A DNA stretch of 64,000 nt from VRUE01 sp963712595 (lineage in GTDB: Bacteria > Actinomycetota > Thermoleophilia > Solirubrobacterales > 70-9), in the NCBI GenBank assembly GCA_963712595.1, contig CAVQIM010000006.1, positions 62,001 through 126,000 of the forward strand. The letters are read 5' to 3'. The position numbers and the translations under genes were made by a program. The notes beneath the pieces are model-generated. The model was not told the origin of the DNA. It searched no databases and worked only from the letters and a program-made list of their open reading frames with translations. Every line of letters starts with the position of its first letter. The first letter of the stretch is position 1. Shown here piece after piece: positions 19,100 through 28,442 of this stretch.

Positions 19100-20977
19100 T
19101 CAGCGCGGATCTTCGACCAGGAGCTCGACGTTGCGGTCTTTGGCTTCTCCTTCGCCTTCCGGGGCGCCTGACTGGAGGTCGTTGAAGGACATCGTCCGGC
19201 CGACCGAGGCGAGGTCGTTGAGGTCCATGCCGCTCGCCGCCGTGCCGGCCGCCGGCGCCGCCGACTGCCCGATGTGGTCGAGGATCGTGCCGAAGATCGA
19301 GAGCGTGCCGTCGTGGTTGTCGAAGACCTCGAGCAGGCGGCTCTGCTGCGGCCAGTCGGCCTCGGCTGCAACCCGGATGCTCCAGAACCCGCCGGGCCCG
19401 CTCGGGTTGGGGAACGGGTTGACGACGTTGTCGTGCGAGTGGCCAGCGACCCAGGCAATCGCGTTGGGGAATTCGTGCAGGAGGCCGACCAGGTCCGCCT
19501 CGAGGTGGATCGGTTCGGATTTGCGCGGATCCAGGTCGCAGCCGGGGTTGACGTCGTGGCCGTGCGCGTCGTTGAGCAGGCACGGCGGCGCCAGCTCGTC
19601 CGCCGCGTCGGCGGTGAGGCTCTCCGGCGCGTGGTGGCTGAATAGCACCACGAGCTCTTCGGCCGCGGTCGCGGCTTCGAGCTGGCCTTTCAGCCATTTG
19701 AACTGGGGATCGTCGATGTTGCCGTCGGCAGTGAAGTTGCCGGTGGGGGTGACGATCGTGCCGGCCTCGGCGACGGTGTCGAGGGCAATGAAGCGCATCC
19801 CCGGCTCGGGGCTCCACGCGTAGTAGCCGGCAGCGCCTTTGGAAGCCGACTCCTGCGCCGGATCGATCAGGTCGAAGCCGTGTCCGTCGGCCTGGCTGCC
19901 GCTCTTGAAGACTTCCTTGTACTGCTTCTTGGAGACGAACCGGCGTTTCGGGTCACCGGGCACGAAGATCAGGTTCTGGGGTTTGGTCAGCAGGGTTCCC
20001 AGCAGGTTCGTGGGGTTGAGCAGCGAGGTCAGCAGTGCCGGCGCGTTTTCGGGATTCGGGACCGGCCCGATCGGCTTCAGACACCCCAGAGCGACCTGCT
20101 CGAAGGCAACGTTGGCCGCTGCATTGCCTTGGACGAGCGCATCGTGGTTGCCGAAGGCGACGTAGGAGGGGACGTCGAGCCCCGCCGCGGTGAAGGATTT
20201 CTGCGCCTTGTCCATCAGGCCGGGGTATTTGGGCCAGGCGGCGTGCGGCCCCTGCGGGCTGTCGGGGTCATAGAACTCCGGGAAGGTGCCCTCGAAGTAG
20301 TCGTCGTAGTCCTGGACGCCGGTGTAATTGGCTGCCTCGGCAGCGCCGGGGACGAGCAGATTCGGGCAGAGGAGGTTCGAGTACGTTTTCTTGTCGACGC
20401 CGCTGTTGGGGTTGAGCGTGCCCCCCTCGAGCAGGGTGCGCACCCATTCGGTCTCGTTCAGCTGCTGGCTGTCGGCGGAATCGCCGGTGTCGATCGTGAA
20501 ATCCATTTCCCGGTGCGAACCGCTGCCGTCGGCGACCGGACTGGACCCCGTGAACTGGTCGAGCTGGCGGATCATCGCGTCGTCGATCTGCGGCTCGAGC
20601 GCCTCCCAGGGTCGCCAGGCGGCGCCGAACGGCAGGTTCAGCGGCGTTGAGAGGGGATCGATGATCTCCAGCCGCGCCGGCGACTCCTCGTCGGCGAGCT
20701 GGAAGTCGGAGAGCTGGCCGAAGTAGGCGAGCGAGGTGCGGGTTTCAGCCCGTTCGGAATTGGCTTCGGCCAGTTCCTGGCGCACCGTGTACGGCTCGCC
20801 TTCGCCGAGCTGAAGGAACCGGTAGGTCCCGGGGGCGGCGGGAACGACCCGCTGTTCCACGGTGCTCTGCCCTTCGGTATCGGACGCCGCGGCACCGGCG
20901 GCCGCCGGAATCGCCAACGACGCGATCAGGACCGCAAACGTGACACCCGCTCGGGTCAACCTGGCACGCAGCCTCAT
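19100..20977 (-). CDS. Secreted metallophosphoesterase (TIGR03767-like)
   Basis: A 625-residue exported protein with a signal peptide to about residue 28 (MRLRARLTRAG, AGAAA). The first domain has FGQLSDFQLADEESP and later FGNHDALVQG, ALDTV, LFSHHAPE and AGHSHDNVV, the metal ligands (D, NHD, H, GHxH) of calcineurin-like phosphoesterases. The overall length and start FLQLGEGEPYTVRQEL resemble the TIGR03767 group found in actinobacteria. The ATG at 20977 was chosen for the AAGGGGAG site just upstream and the signal peptide. Substrate unknown; it would act outside the membrane. Confidence 0.85.
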   Translation of the reverse strand: MRLRARLTRAGVTFAVLIASLAIPAAAGAAASDTEGQSTVEQRVVPAAPGTYRFLQLGEGEPYTVRQELAEANSERAETRTSLAYFGQLSDFQLADEESPARLEIIDPLSTPLNLPFGAAWRPWEALEPQIDDAMIRQLDQFTGSSPVADGSGSHREMDFTIDTGDSADSQQLNETEWVRTLLEGGTLNPNSGVDKKTYSNLLCPNLLVPGAAEAANYTGVQDYDDYFEGTFPEFYDPDSPQGPHAAWPKYPGLMDKAQKSFTAAGLDVPSYVAFGNHDALVQGNAAANVAFEQVALGCLKPIGPVPNPENAPALLTSLLNPTNLLGTLLTKPQNLIFVPGDPKRRFVSKKQYKEVFKSGSQADGHGFDLIDPAQESASKGAAGYYAWSPEPGMRFIALDTVAEAGTIVTPTGNFTADGNIDDPQFKWLKGQLEAATAAEELVVLFSHHAPESLTADAADELAPPCLLNDAHGHDVNPGCDLDPRKSEPIHLEADLVGLLHEFPNAIAWVAGHSHDNVVNPFPNPSGPGGFWSIRVAAEADWPQQSRLLEVFDNHDGTLSIFGTILDHIGQSAAPAAGTAASGMDLNDLASVGRTMSFNDLQSGAPEGEGEAKDRNVELLVEDPR

Positions 20978-21042
20978 CTTGCTCCCCTTCGTTCGATTGA
21001 CGCAACGGAGGGTACCCAATTTTTACTACGAAGAGACCTTGA

Positions 21043-22485
21043 CTACTGCAGAGTTACGAAACGCTCCTCGGTCAGCTCCTGAACGGCGAAGGCGGGGCCC
21101 TCGCGGGTGTTGCCGGAGTCCTTGACGCCGCCATAGGGCATCTGGTCGGCGCGGAAGGTCGGCACCTCGTTGATCAGCACACCGCCGAACTCCAGGGTCC
21201 GCGCCGCCTCCAGGGCCCGCCCCACGTCGGCGGTGAAGACCCCAGCCTGCAGGCCGAACTTGGAGTCGTTGGCCATCCGCAGCGCCTCGCCGAACTCCGA
21301 GTAGCGGTCGATCGTCGCCACCGGGCCGAAGATCTCCTCGCACCAGACCTTGGCCTCGCGCGAGGGCGAGCCGAGCAGGGTCGGCTCCAGGCAGCGGCCC
21401 TCGTCGACCAGCTCGCCGCCGCTGAGCAGCTCGGCGCCTTCCGCGACCGCCTCGTCGATCCACTCCTTGACGCGGTCGCGGTCGCCGGCAGTGATCAGCG
21501 GACCGACGTCGGTGTCGGGGTCGAGCGGATCGCCGACCCGCAGCGCGCCGGCGTTGACCACGAGGCGCTCGGTGAAGGCCTCGGCGACGTCCTCGTGGAC
21601 GAGGATCCGCTGGATCGAGATGCAGCTCTGCCCGGCGTGGGAGAAGGCGTGCAGCTGCGCCTTGTCCGCCGCCGTCTCCCAGTCGCCGTCGGCGTGGACG
21701 ATCAACGGCGCGTTCGAGCCGAGCTCGAGGTTGACCTTCTTGTGCGGGACGCGGCTGCGGATGCCCCAGCCGACCCCTGCCGAGCCGGTGAAGGAGAGAG
21801 CCCGGGTCAGCTCGTGCTCGACGATCGCGTTGCCGACCTCGGAGCCGGGTCCAGGTATGACGCTGAGCCAGCCCTGCGGCAGGCCCGCCTCGTCCAGGAC
21901 CTCGGCCAGCTTCAGCGCCGAGATCGGCGTCTGCCCGGCCGGCTTCAGCACGACCGCGTTGCCGGCGGCGATCGCCGGCCCGAGCTTGTGAGCAACGAGG
22001 TTGAGGGGAAAGTTGAAGGGGCTGATCGCGCCGACCACCCCGAAGGGGACGCGCAGCATCACGCCGAGCTTGCCGGCGCCCGACGAGGAAGCGTCCATCG
22101 GCACCGTGCCACCGGTCAGCTTGCGCGCCTCGGTGGCGGAGAAGGTGAGGGTGTCGACGCAGCGCGCCGCCTCCACCCGCGCCGTCTTCAGCGGCTTGCC
22201 CGCCTCGGCGGCGATCGTCAGCGCCAGGTCGTCGAGCCGTTCGCCGACCAGCCCGGCGGCGCGGTCGAGCAAGGCGGCGCGCTCGTGCTGGGGAAAGTCA
22301 GCCGAGATGAAGGCGTCGTGGGCCGCCCTGACGGCGCGGTCGACCAGCGCCGCATCGCCTTCGGCGACCCGACCGCCGACGGTCCCGTCGTAGGGACTGC
22401 GCACCTCCCCCCACTCGCCCGTCTCGATCCACTCGCCCCCGGCGAGCAGCTTGTGATCGGCCGCTTGCACCGTCTCGGTAGCCAT
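21043..22485 (-). CDS. Aldehyde dehydrogenase family protein (480 aa)
   Basis: NAD(P)-dependent oxidation of an aldehyde to the acid. The 480 residues show ISPFNFPLNL, KPAGQTPIS (cofactor site), FTGSAGVG, LELGSNAPL with the general-base Glu, SHAGQSCISIQR with the catalytic Cys, and EEIFGPVATI. The sequence SNAPL in place of GGKNP and the motif set suggest the lactaldehyde/glyceraldehyde-type subgroup, but the substrate is open. The start at 22485 was chosen because AAAGGAG lies at the right distance. Its upstream region, shared with the divergent SpoIID gene, holds a 22-bp palindrome. Confidence 0.9.
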   Translation of the reverse strand: MATETVQAADHKLLAGGEWIETGEWGEVRSPYDGTVGGRVAEGDAALVDRAVRAAHDAFISADFPQHERAALLDRAAGLVGERLDDLALTIAAEAGKPLKTARVEAARCVDTLTFSATEARKLTGGTVPMDASSSGAGKLGVMLRVPFGVVGAISPFNFPLNLVAHKLGPAIAAGNAVVLKPAGQTPISALKLAEVLDEAGLPQGWLSVIPGPGSEVGNAIVEHELTRALSFTGSAGVGWGIRSRVPHKKVNLELGSNAPLIVHADGDWETAADKAQLHAFSHAGQSCISIQRILVHEDVAEAFTERLVVNAGALRVGDPLDPDTDVGPLITAGDRDRVKEWIDEAVAEGAELLSGGELVDEGRCLEPTLLGSPSREAKVWCEEIFGPVATIDRYSEFGEALRMANDSKFGLQAGVFTADVGRALEAARTLEFGGVLINEVPTFRADQMPYGGVKDSGNTREGPAFAVQELTEERFVTLQ

Positions 22486-22505
22486 CTTGCAGTCTCCTTT
22501 CCCGG

Positions 22506-22552
22506 TTCCGGTGCGCTTTATGTGGTCTATGACCACATAAAGCGCACCGGAA
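22506..22552. repeat. Short palindrome J between divergent genes
   Basis: Perfect 22-bp arms (22506-22527 and 22531-22552) with the 3-base loop TAT. It lies 20 bases upstream of the aldehyde dehydrogenase start and 54 bases before the SpoIID start, in the shared promoter region of two divergent genes, so it cannot be a terminator of either. It could be extruded as a cruciform, be a protein site, or belong to the short-palindrome group of this window. Confidence 0.85.
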
Positions 22553-22606
22553 GTCCAGGGTAGAGCAGGCCGCGACTCGCGCAAGGCGAATCTGTTGTGC
22601 CGAGAG

Positions 22607-23734
22607 ATGTTCGCTTCCCCGCTCAGGCTCCTGCAAACCACCCTGGCGACCGCCCTGGCCGCCCTCGCCTTCGCGTCCCCGGCCGAGGCCGGGGTCTCCT
22701 GGGTGGTCCGAGGCCACGGCTTCGGCCACGGCGTCGGGATGAGCCAATACGGCGCCTACGGCTACGCCAAGAACGGCAAGGACTACGACTTCATCCTCGG
22801 CCACTACTACAGCGGCACCACGATCGGCCAGCTGAGCGGGCCGCAGATCGTCCGCGTCCTGCTCGCGATCGTCCCCGGCGACGTCGGCTTCAGCGAAGCG
22901 ACCAGCGCCTGCGGTGTGGCGCTCGATCCGGAGCGGATCTACAGGGCGCACCGCACCGGCTCGGGCGTGAAGCTGCGCGCCGGCGGCGGCAAGACCCTGG
23001 CCGACTGCGGCCGCAAGCTGCGCGCGGCCGGGAGCGGCCGCGTGGAGATCGCCGGGCTCGGGGCCTACCGAGGGGCGCTCGAGGTCGTGCCGACCGATAG
23101 CGATGCGGGCTCGCTCAACGCGATCGACGCGCTGCCGGTCGACCAGTACGTCAAGGGCGTGATCCCGAACGAGTCGCCCCCCTCCTGGCCGCAGGCCGCG
23201 CTCCGGGCCCAAGCCGTCGCGGCCCGTTCCTTCGCCGTCACCGTCGACGTCGGCGGCAACGGCTTCGACCTCTACAACGACACCCGCAGCCAGGTCTACG
23301 AGGGCCTCGACAGCGAGACCCCGACCACGAACGCGGCCGCGGACGCGACAAAGGGGCAGGTCGTGATGTACGGGGGGGAGATCGCCGAGACCTACTTCTC
23401 CGCCTGCTCCGGCGGCCATACCGAGAGCGTCGAGGACGTCTTTTTCGGCCCCCCCGTCCCTTACCTGGTCGGCGTCCCCGATCCCTACGACTACTACTGC
23501 CCGCTGCACGACTGGACGCTGCGCTTCTCCGGCCCGCAGATCAGCGACAAGCTCGGTGCCTACCTCGATGGCCGCCTGAAGAAAGTCGCGATCGTCGAGC
23601 GCGGCGTCTCGCCGCGGATCGTCTGGGCAAAGCTCTACGGCAGCGGCGGCGTTGCCAAAGTCCGCGGCGACCAGCTCGAGTCCGCCCTTGGCGCTTACAG
23701 CAGCTGGATGAGCTTCGAAAAGGTCAGCGGTTAG
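22607..23734 (+). CDS. SpoIID/LytB domain secreted protein
   Basis: A 375-residue exported protein. A signal peptide (to about ASPAEA, residue 25) precedes a region with GHGFGHGVGMSQYGAYGYA and, further on, PVDQYVKGVIPNESPPSW, AQAVAARSFA and a CSGGHTES motif. These are the hallmarks of SpoIID/LytB proteins, which are lytic transglycosylases or amidase enhancers acting on peptidoglycan. A glycan-strand role in cell wall turnover is likely, as no sporulation genes are near. The ATG at 22607 was preferred over the TTG at 22595. Its last 11 bases overlap the convergent membrane protein gene. Confidence 0.85.
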   Translation: MFASPLRLLQTTLATALAALAFASPAEAGVSWVVRGHGFGHGVGMSQYGAYGYAKNGKDYDFILGHYYSGTTIGQLSGPQIVRVLLAIVPGDVGFSEATSACGVALDPERIYRAHRTGSGVKLRAGGGKTLADCGRKLRAAGSGRVEIAGLGAYRGALEVVPTDSDAGSLNAIDALPVDQYVKGVIPNESPPSWPQAALRAQAVAARSFAVTVDVGGNGFDLYNDTRSQVYEGLDSETPTTNAAADATKGQVVMYGGEIAETYFSACSGGHTESVEDVFFGPPVPYLVGVPDPYDYYCPLHDWTLRFSGPQISDKLGAYLDGRLKKVAIVERGVSPRIVWAKLYGSGGVAKVRGDQLESALGAYSSWMSFEKVSG

Positions 23735-24698
23735 CGGCGGCCGCCGGGATCGCCAGCCGTGCGAAGACGGCGCGGTGGTCGCTGCCGGGCAGGCCCTCGA
23801 CCGCGTAGCCGAGGATCGCGATTCGCTCGTCGGCGAAGACGTGGTCGATCGTCACCGGCGGCGGCAGGATCCGGCCCTGCGGCCAGGTCGCTTCGAGCCC
23901 CCTGCCGGTGACTTCCGCGGCGTCGCGGTAGCCGCTGTCGAGCAGGTCGCGGAGGTCGGCGAAGTCGAGGGTGGAGTTGAAGTCCCCAGCGAGGACCCAC
24001 GGCGGGCCGGCGGGTTCGGCCCGGGGCAGGGTGCGCAGGCCAGCCTCCCAGAGGTCGATGTCGCCACGGGTCGGCGCGGAGGGATGCACCTCGACCAGCC
24101 CCACCCTCGCGGCGCCTGGCAGCCGAAGCGCTGCCCGGCGCATGTGAAACGAGACGAGCGGAGAGGGCGACAGCGGCCGCATCGGCAGGCGCGAGTAGAT
24201 GCCGCCCCCGCCGGCGTCGCTCTGCGCCGAGAGCAGCGCGTGCGGCAGCAGTCGCGCTATCCCGACCGCCTCGAACCGGCGGGCGAAACCCGGGGTCAGC
24301 TCCTGGACGCTGAGCACGTCTGGCCGGAGGCGTTCGACCAGGGCGAGGAGGGCGCCAGCCCGTGCGGTCCCCCGGTGCAGGTTGGCCGAGAGGACCCGCA
24401 GCTCGGTCGCGCCGGTGGGGAGCGCTTCGCCACCGCCGGCAGCGCGCGGAACCACGACCGCCATCAGGCAGACGGTCGCCGCGGCGGCAACGGTGGCGGC
24501 GGCCCAGTTGCGCAGGGCGACGGCGACGCCGGCGACGAGCAGCGCGGCGGCCGCGACGTAGGGCGTGTAGGCGATCAGCGGTATGACCGGAAAACCGCGA
24601 CCGCCGTCCAACCCGAGGACGCGAGTGACCGCCCAGAGCAGGACCGGGATCACCGCCGCCCAGATCAACCAGCAACGGCCGGCGCCGGTGCGACTCAC
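23724..24698 (-). CDS. Membrane-anchored endonuclease/exonuclease/phosphatase (EEP) family protein
   Basis: 324 residues: about three N-terminal membrane segments (residues 8-95), then an extracytoplasmic EEP domain with LSANLHRG, VQELTP (metal Glu), AGDFNSTLDF, TIDHVF and GSDHRAV (catalytic His). This architecture is common in actinobacteria, and the domain may hydrolyse phosphodiesters outside the membrane. The start is GTG at 24698, 4 bases after the stop of the CrtC-like gene, so the two form an operon. It converges on the SpoIID gene with an 11-base overlap. Confidence 0.83.
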   Translation of the reverse strand: MSRTGAGRCWLIWAAVIPVLLWAVTRVLGLDGGRGFPVIPLIAYTPYVAAAALLVAGVAVALRNWAAATVAAAATVCLMAVVVPRAAGGGEALPTGATELRVLSANLHRGTARAGALLALVERLRPDVLSVQELTPGFARRFEAVGIARLLPHALLSAQSDAGGGGIYSRLPMRPLSPSPLVSFHMRRAALRLPGAARVGLVEVHPSAPTRGDIDLWEAGLRTLPRAEPAGPPWVLAGDFNSTLDFADLRDLLDSGYRDAAEVTGRGLEATWPQGRILPPPVTIDHVFADERIAILGYAVEGLPGSDHRAVFARLAIPAAAANR

Positions 24699-24702
24699 CG
24701 GC

Positions 24703-25692
24703 TCAGCCGTCCGGGTAGGGCTGGATCGGGATGCCGTGGTCGGTCTCGCGCATGCCGAACTCGTAGGCGGCGCCGGCGCGGAGGCTGAGCGTGCGAGCCG
24801 GCTGGGCCGGGCGTTCGACGGTCAGCTCGAGGTCGGAGACCGAGCAGTTGACGGTGTTGTGCTCGGGGCCCTTGGGGTCGGCATAGACCCAGCCGACGAA
24901 GTCCTTCTTGGGAGCGGAGACGCGGCCGCGGACGACGATGTCCTTGCCGGGCAGGGTGAACTCGCAGGCGGTCGGCGACTCGGCGATCGAGGCCGAGCGG
25001 ATCTGGCCGAAGCCGCCGAGGCGGTGCGCCTCGCCGTCGAGCATCAGCATCCCCGAGGGAAGCCAGGGACTGGTCCAGCGACCGAGCTGGACACGGGCGG
25101 CGCCGGCGTCGAAATAGGTGTCCTGCGCACCCTCGAACCCCGTCCCCTCCAGCCAGACCCAGCGCTCGGCGTGCTCGCTGCCCCAGTTGTGACCGATCAT
25201 CCCCGGCCAGCCGTCGAGCTCGATCGCTTCGCCGTCGAGCTCGAGCCTTCCGCCGAAGCGGGCGTCGGGAAAGGGCGCGACGAACTTGGTCCGCGGCAGC
25301 CGCGCCTCGTAGAGCCAGTCCGCCGGCAGGTACTTGCAGGGTGCGGCGTCGCCGCTGAAGGTCAGGTCCCAGGAGGCGCTCAGCGCGTCGGTGGCGATCG
25401 AGCCGCTGGCGCGGCCGGGGCCGATCTCCGCCCCGCCGACCCGGATCCATGACCCGACCGGCGCCGAGAGCTCCGCCGCCGGCACGGTCAGCTTCGTCGC
25501 TCGGGGCCCCTCGGCCTCGCGGTCGAAAAGGACGAACCAGATCGAGGCGTTGGGCTCGGCCCCCGGGCGCTTGTGCACGGTATGGCGGATCCAGATCCCG
25601 CGGCCCCCGCCAGGCTGGCAGGCCTTGACGTAGAAGCTCTCATAGTGGCCGCCCTTCGCGGCGGCCTTTGGGAAGCGTCCCCCTTCGTCCAT
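24703..25692 (-). CDS. CrtC/AttH-like lipocalin-fold protein
   Basis: A 329-residue soluble protein that resembles the hydroxyneurosporene synthase (CrtC)/AttH group: an N-terminal HYESFYVKA, IWIRHTVHKRP, the central GMIGHNWGSEHAERWVWLEGTG block with clustered His/Trp, and a C-terminal FGMRETDHG. This fold consists of two lipocalin-like barrels and often binds lipophilic molecules; some members hydrate carotenoids. No carotenoid genes are nearby, so the function is not assigned. It has no signal peptide. It is first in a two-gene operon with the EEP membrane protein. Confidence 0.65.
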   Translation of the reverse strand: MDEGGRFPKAAAKGGHYESFYVKACQPGGGRGIWIRHTVHKRPGAEPNASIWFVLFDREAEGPRATKLTVPAAELSAPVGSWIRVGGAEIGPGRASGSIATDALSASWDLTFSGDAAPCKYLPADWLYEARLPRTKFVAPFPDARFGGRLELDGEAIELDGWPGMIGHNWGSEHAERWVWLEGTGFEGAQDTYFDAGAARVQLGRWTSPWLPSGMLMLDGEAHRLGGFGQIRSASIAESPTACEFTLPGKDIVVRGRVSAPKKDFVGWVYADPKGPEHNTVNCSVSDLELTVERPAQPARTLSLRAGAAYEFGMRETDHGIPIQPYPDG

Positions 25693-25726
25693 GCGGCGAA
25701 CACTAGAGCCCGAAAACCAAACCGGG

Positions 25727-26800
25727 CTAAACCTTGATCGTGATCACGTCGCCGTCGCGGACCAAGTAGTCGCGGCCCTCGATGCGAAGAAGGCCCTTGT
25801 CGCGGGCGGCGGAGTAGCCGCCGCACTCGACCAGCTCCTCCCAGCCGATCGCCTCGGCCTTGACGAAGGCCTCCTGGATCTCGGTGTGGATCGTGCCCGC
25901 CGCCTCCCAGGCGGTGCTGCCCCTGGCCAGCGGGCGGGCCACCGCCTCCTTGTCCTCGCCGGCGGTGAAGAAGGTGATCAGGTCGAGCAGGTCGTAGGCG
26001 GCGCGGACCAGGCGCGCCAGGCCCGAGCCCTCGACCCCGTATGACTCGCGCATCTCCTCCGCTTCGGCGGGATCGAGCTCGGCCAACTCGCCCTCGATCC
26101 GGGCGCTGACCGCGACGACGCCGGCGCCAACGGCGGCGGCATGGTCGACCACCGCCTGCGGAGCCTCCGCATCGCCCTCGTCGACGTTGGCGACGTAGAG
26201 GATCGGCTTCGAGGTAAGCGCCTGCAGGTTGCGGGGACCGTGGGCCGCGGCCTCGGGGACGGGGATGGAGCGGGCAGGCCTGCCTTCGGCCAGCGCCGCG
26301 ACCACCTGCTCGAGCCAGTCGCGCTCGGCGATCGCCTCGGCGTCGCCCGACTTGGCTCCCTTGCGGACCCGATCGAAGCGGCGCTCCGCCTGCTCGTAGT
26401 CGGAGAGCACCAGCTCGGTCTCGATCGTCTCGATATCGGCGAGCGGGTCGACGCGGCCGTCGGGATGAGGCACGCCGGAGTCCGCGTGGCAGCGGACGAC
26501 GTGGCAGATCGCGTCGGTCTCGCGAATCGAGGCGAGGAACTGATTGCCGAGACCCTCTCCCTCGGAGGCCCCCTTGACCAGGCCGGCGATGTCGTGGAAG
26601 GCGATCGTCGCCGGTTCCAGCTTCGAGCTGCGCACCGTCTCGGCAATCCGCTCGAGCCGCTCGTCGGTCACCGGAGCGATCGCCACGTTGGGCTCGATCG
26701 TGGTGAACGGGTAGTCGCCCGTCTGCGCCCCACCGCTGGTCAGCGCGTTGAAGAGCGTCGACTTGCCCGCGTTGGGCAGCCCCACGATCCCGACCTTCAT
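25727..26800 (-). CDS. ychF: Redox-regulated ATPase YchF (Obg-like)
   Basis: A universal P-loop ATPase of the Obg family that associates with ribosomes and stress responses. The 357 residues include GLPNAGKST (P loop, residue 7), YPFTTIEPN, HDIAGLVKGASEGEGLGNQFL (shown in part), the YVANVDE position of the NKxE specificity motif (which explains ATP preference), and a C-terminal TGS domain ending RDGDVITIKV. The start at 26800 overlaps the stop of the upstream PAP2 gene (ATGA), so it is translated from a joint message. Confidence 0.95.
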   Translation of the reverse strand: MKVGIVGLPNAGKSTLFNALTSGGAQTGDYPFTTIEPNVAIAPVTDERLERIAETVRSSKLEPATIAFHDIAGLVKGASEGEGLGNQFLASIRETDAICHVVRCHADSGVPHPDGRVDPLADIETIETELVLSDYEQAERRFDRVRKGAKSGDAEAIAERDWLEQVVAALAEGRPARSIPVPEAAAHGPRNLQALTSKPILYVANVDEGDAEAPQAVVDHAAAVGAGVVAVSARIEGELAELDPAEAEEMRESYGVEGSGLARLVRAAYDLLDLITFFTAGEDKEAVARPLARGSTAWEAAGTIHTEIQEAFVKAEAIGWEELVECGGYSAARDKGLLRIEGRDYLVRDGDVITIKV

Positions 26801-27291
26801 AGCGAGAGCGGCACGATCAGGCCCAGCGCGACGCCAAGGACGGCGCCCGCGAGCACGTCGGACGGATAGTGCATCCCGAGGTAGGGACGGCCGAGCGAGA
26901 GCGCAAACGCGAGCACGAAGGCGAGCGCCCCCAGCGAGTCGACCCGCGTCATCGCCGTGGCCACGGCAAACGACGACGTCGCATGCGCCGAGGGAAAGCT
27001 CAACGAGCTGGGTGCCCCGCCCAGCGGCGGCAACCCCTCCAACACGGGCCGCGGCCGCTTCACCATCAGCTTGATCACGTAATTCAGCGCGATCGCAATG
27101 GGAGCAAGCAGGGCGCAAATGAACCAGGCCTCCCCATTCGAATCGGTGAGAGCCAGGACAACGAGGCAGAGCACCACCCAGACCGCCCCGTTGTTCCCCG
27201 CCTTCCCGAGCATCCGCATCAGCTTCTCCACGCCGGGCGTGTGGCCCCAAGTACGCATAAAACGCAGGATGCTCAGATCGAGGTTCTCCAC
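26797..27291 (-). CDS. PAP2 family phosphatase (membrane, small)
   Basis: Integral membrane protein of about 164 residues with all three PAP2 motifs: KLMVKRPRP (motif 1), FPSAHATSS (motif 2) and HYPSDVLAG (motif 3, catalytic His). It probably removes phosphate from polyprenyl or glycerolipid phosphates. I place the start at the GTG at 27291 because the further upstream frame runs through palindromic element B2; the ATG at 27258 is an alternative. It is translationally coupled to ychF, an unusual partner. Divergent from the BtrH-like gene. Confidence 0.8.
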   Translation of the reverse strand: MENLDLSILRFMRTWGHTPGVEKLMRMLGKAGNNGAVWVVLCLVVLALTDSNGEAWFICALLAPIAIALNYVIKLMVKRPRPVLEGLPPLGGAPSSLSFPSAHATSSFAVATAMTRVDSLGALAFVLAFALSLGRPYLGMHYPSDVLAGAVLGVALGLIVPLSL

Positions 27292-27307
27292 GGCCCGGGG
27301 CAGGATA

Positions 27308-27436
27308 GGGCGTCGGGGGCCATCTCGCCGGTACCTCGCGAAGCGGCTCCGCAGAGTGCTTCTCAGCCGCGAAGCGGCACAAAATCGCACCGCCACAGGC
27401 GGTGCACGGGTTCCGGCGAGATGGCCCCCGACGCCC
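27308..27436. repeat. Palindromic element B2
   Basis: Perfect 24-bp arms (27308-27331 and 27413-27436) around an 81-base interior. The interior shares CCTCGCGAAGCGGCTCCGCA and onward (25 bases) and AGCCGCGAAGCGGCAC with B1 (2555-2682), plus the hairpin GCACCGCC-ACA-GGCGGTGC. The arms differ from B1 at positions 8, 13, 15, 16 and 21, each time with the matching change in the other arm. It lies between divergent genes, just upstream of the PAP2 start and 35 bases before the BtrH-like start, so a terminator role is unlikely here. Confidence 0.92.
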
Positions 27437-27470
27437 CCACCCCTAAGGTCGATCAGAATTAGATCTCACT

Positions 27471-28439
27471 ATGCCGTCGGTCCCCGACTACACCCACACC
27501 CCCGGCCACCACTGCGGCTCCACCGCCCTGCGCAACCTCCTCTCCTTCCACGGCGCCGCCAATCTGAGCGAGGAGATGGCGTTCGGCATCGGCGCCGGCG
27601 CCTGCTTCTACTACGTGTCCCTCCAGGACGCCTCGCCGACCCGCTGGTTCAACGGGCGCACGGCGCGGCTGGAGGAGAACTTCAGCGAGCTGACCGGCGA
27701 GGCGCTGGAGCTCCGCACCTTCGACCAGGGTGACGACGACGCCTGGGAGGCGGCGCGCAGCGAGGTCGACGCCGGCAACCCGGTGCTGCTGCTCACCGAC
27801 CTCTACTACCTCGACCACTACGGCAACTCCGCCCACTTCCCCGGCCACGCCGTCGTCCTCGCCGGCTACGACGCGGAGTACGCCCACCTCTCCGACACCG
27901 GCTTCGAGCAGCTGCAGACGACGACGCGCCTGGAGGACCTCGACCGGGCGCGGCACAGCGGCCACCCCGCCTATCCCCTCGCCGGCCACATGTTCACTGC
28001 CTCCGGCTCGGTCACGCAGGAGCAGCTTCGCGACGCAATTCCGGCGGCGATCGAGCGTGCCGCGAAGGCGATGGTCGAGCCCGAGTACCGCGAGTTCTCC
28101 GGCCTCGGCGCGGTCGAGCGCCTCGCCGAGGAGGCCGGAAGCTGGCCCGAGGTTGCCGAGGACTGGCAGTGGTGCGCTCGCTTCGGTTACCAGGTGATCG
28201 AGCGCCGCGGCACCGGCGGCGGCGCCTTCCGGCTCATGTACTCGCGCTTCCTCGAGGAGGCAGGACGCCCGGAGGCGGCGCTCGCAGCGGACGCGGCGGC
28301 ACGCTGGACCGACCTCGCGACCGCGTTCCACGCCGCCAGTGAGCGCGACGACCCCGACCCGGATCGCTGGCGCAACGTCGGCGACGCCGCCCAGCGGGTG
28401 GCCGAGGCCGAGAAGCAGCTCTGGACGGCGCTCGCCTAA
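27471..28439 (+). CDS. BtrH N-terminal domain/DUF4872 protein
   Basis: A 322-residue protein with a cysteine-peptidase-like N-terminal half: HTPGHHCGSTALRNLL with a candidate nucleophile Cys near residue 15 and FPGHAVVLAGYD with a candidate His near residue 126. This matches the BtrH N-terminal domain, named from butirosin biosynthesis protein H, an acyl (peptide) transferase. The C-terminal half is helical (DUF4872-like). It would transfer or cleave an acyl or peptidyl group on an unknown substrate. The glycosylase gene follows 3 bases after its stop. No recognisable biosynthetic cluster surrounds it. Confidence 0.75.
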   Translation: MPSVPDYTHTPGHHCGSTALRNLLSFHGAANLSEEMAFGIGAGACFYYVSLQDASPTRWFNGRTARLEENFSELTGEALELRTFDQGDDDAWEAARSEVDAGNPVLLLTDLYYLDHYGNSAHFPGHAVVLAGYDAEYAHLSDTGFEQLQTTTRLEDLDRARHSGHPAYPLAGHMFTASGSVTQEQLRDAIPAAIERAAKAMVEPEYREFSGLGAVERLAEEAGSWPEVAEDWQWCARFGYQVIERRGTGGGAFRLMYSRFLEEAGRPEAALAADAAARWTDLATAFHAASERDDPDPDRWRNVGDAAQRVAEAEKQLWTALA

Positions 28440-28442
28440 GCG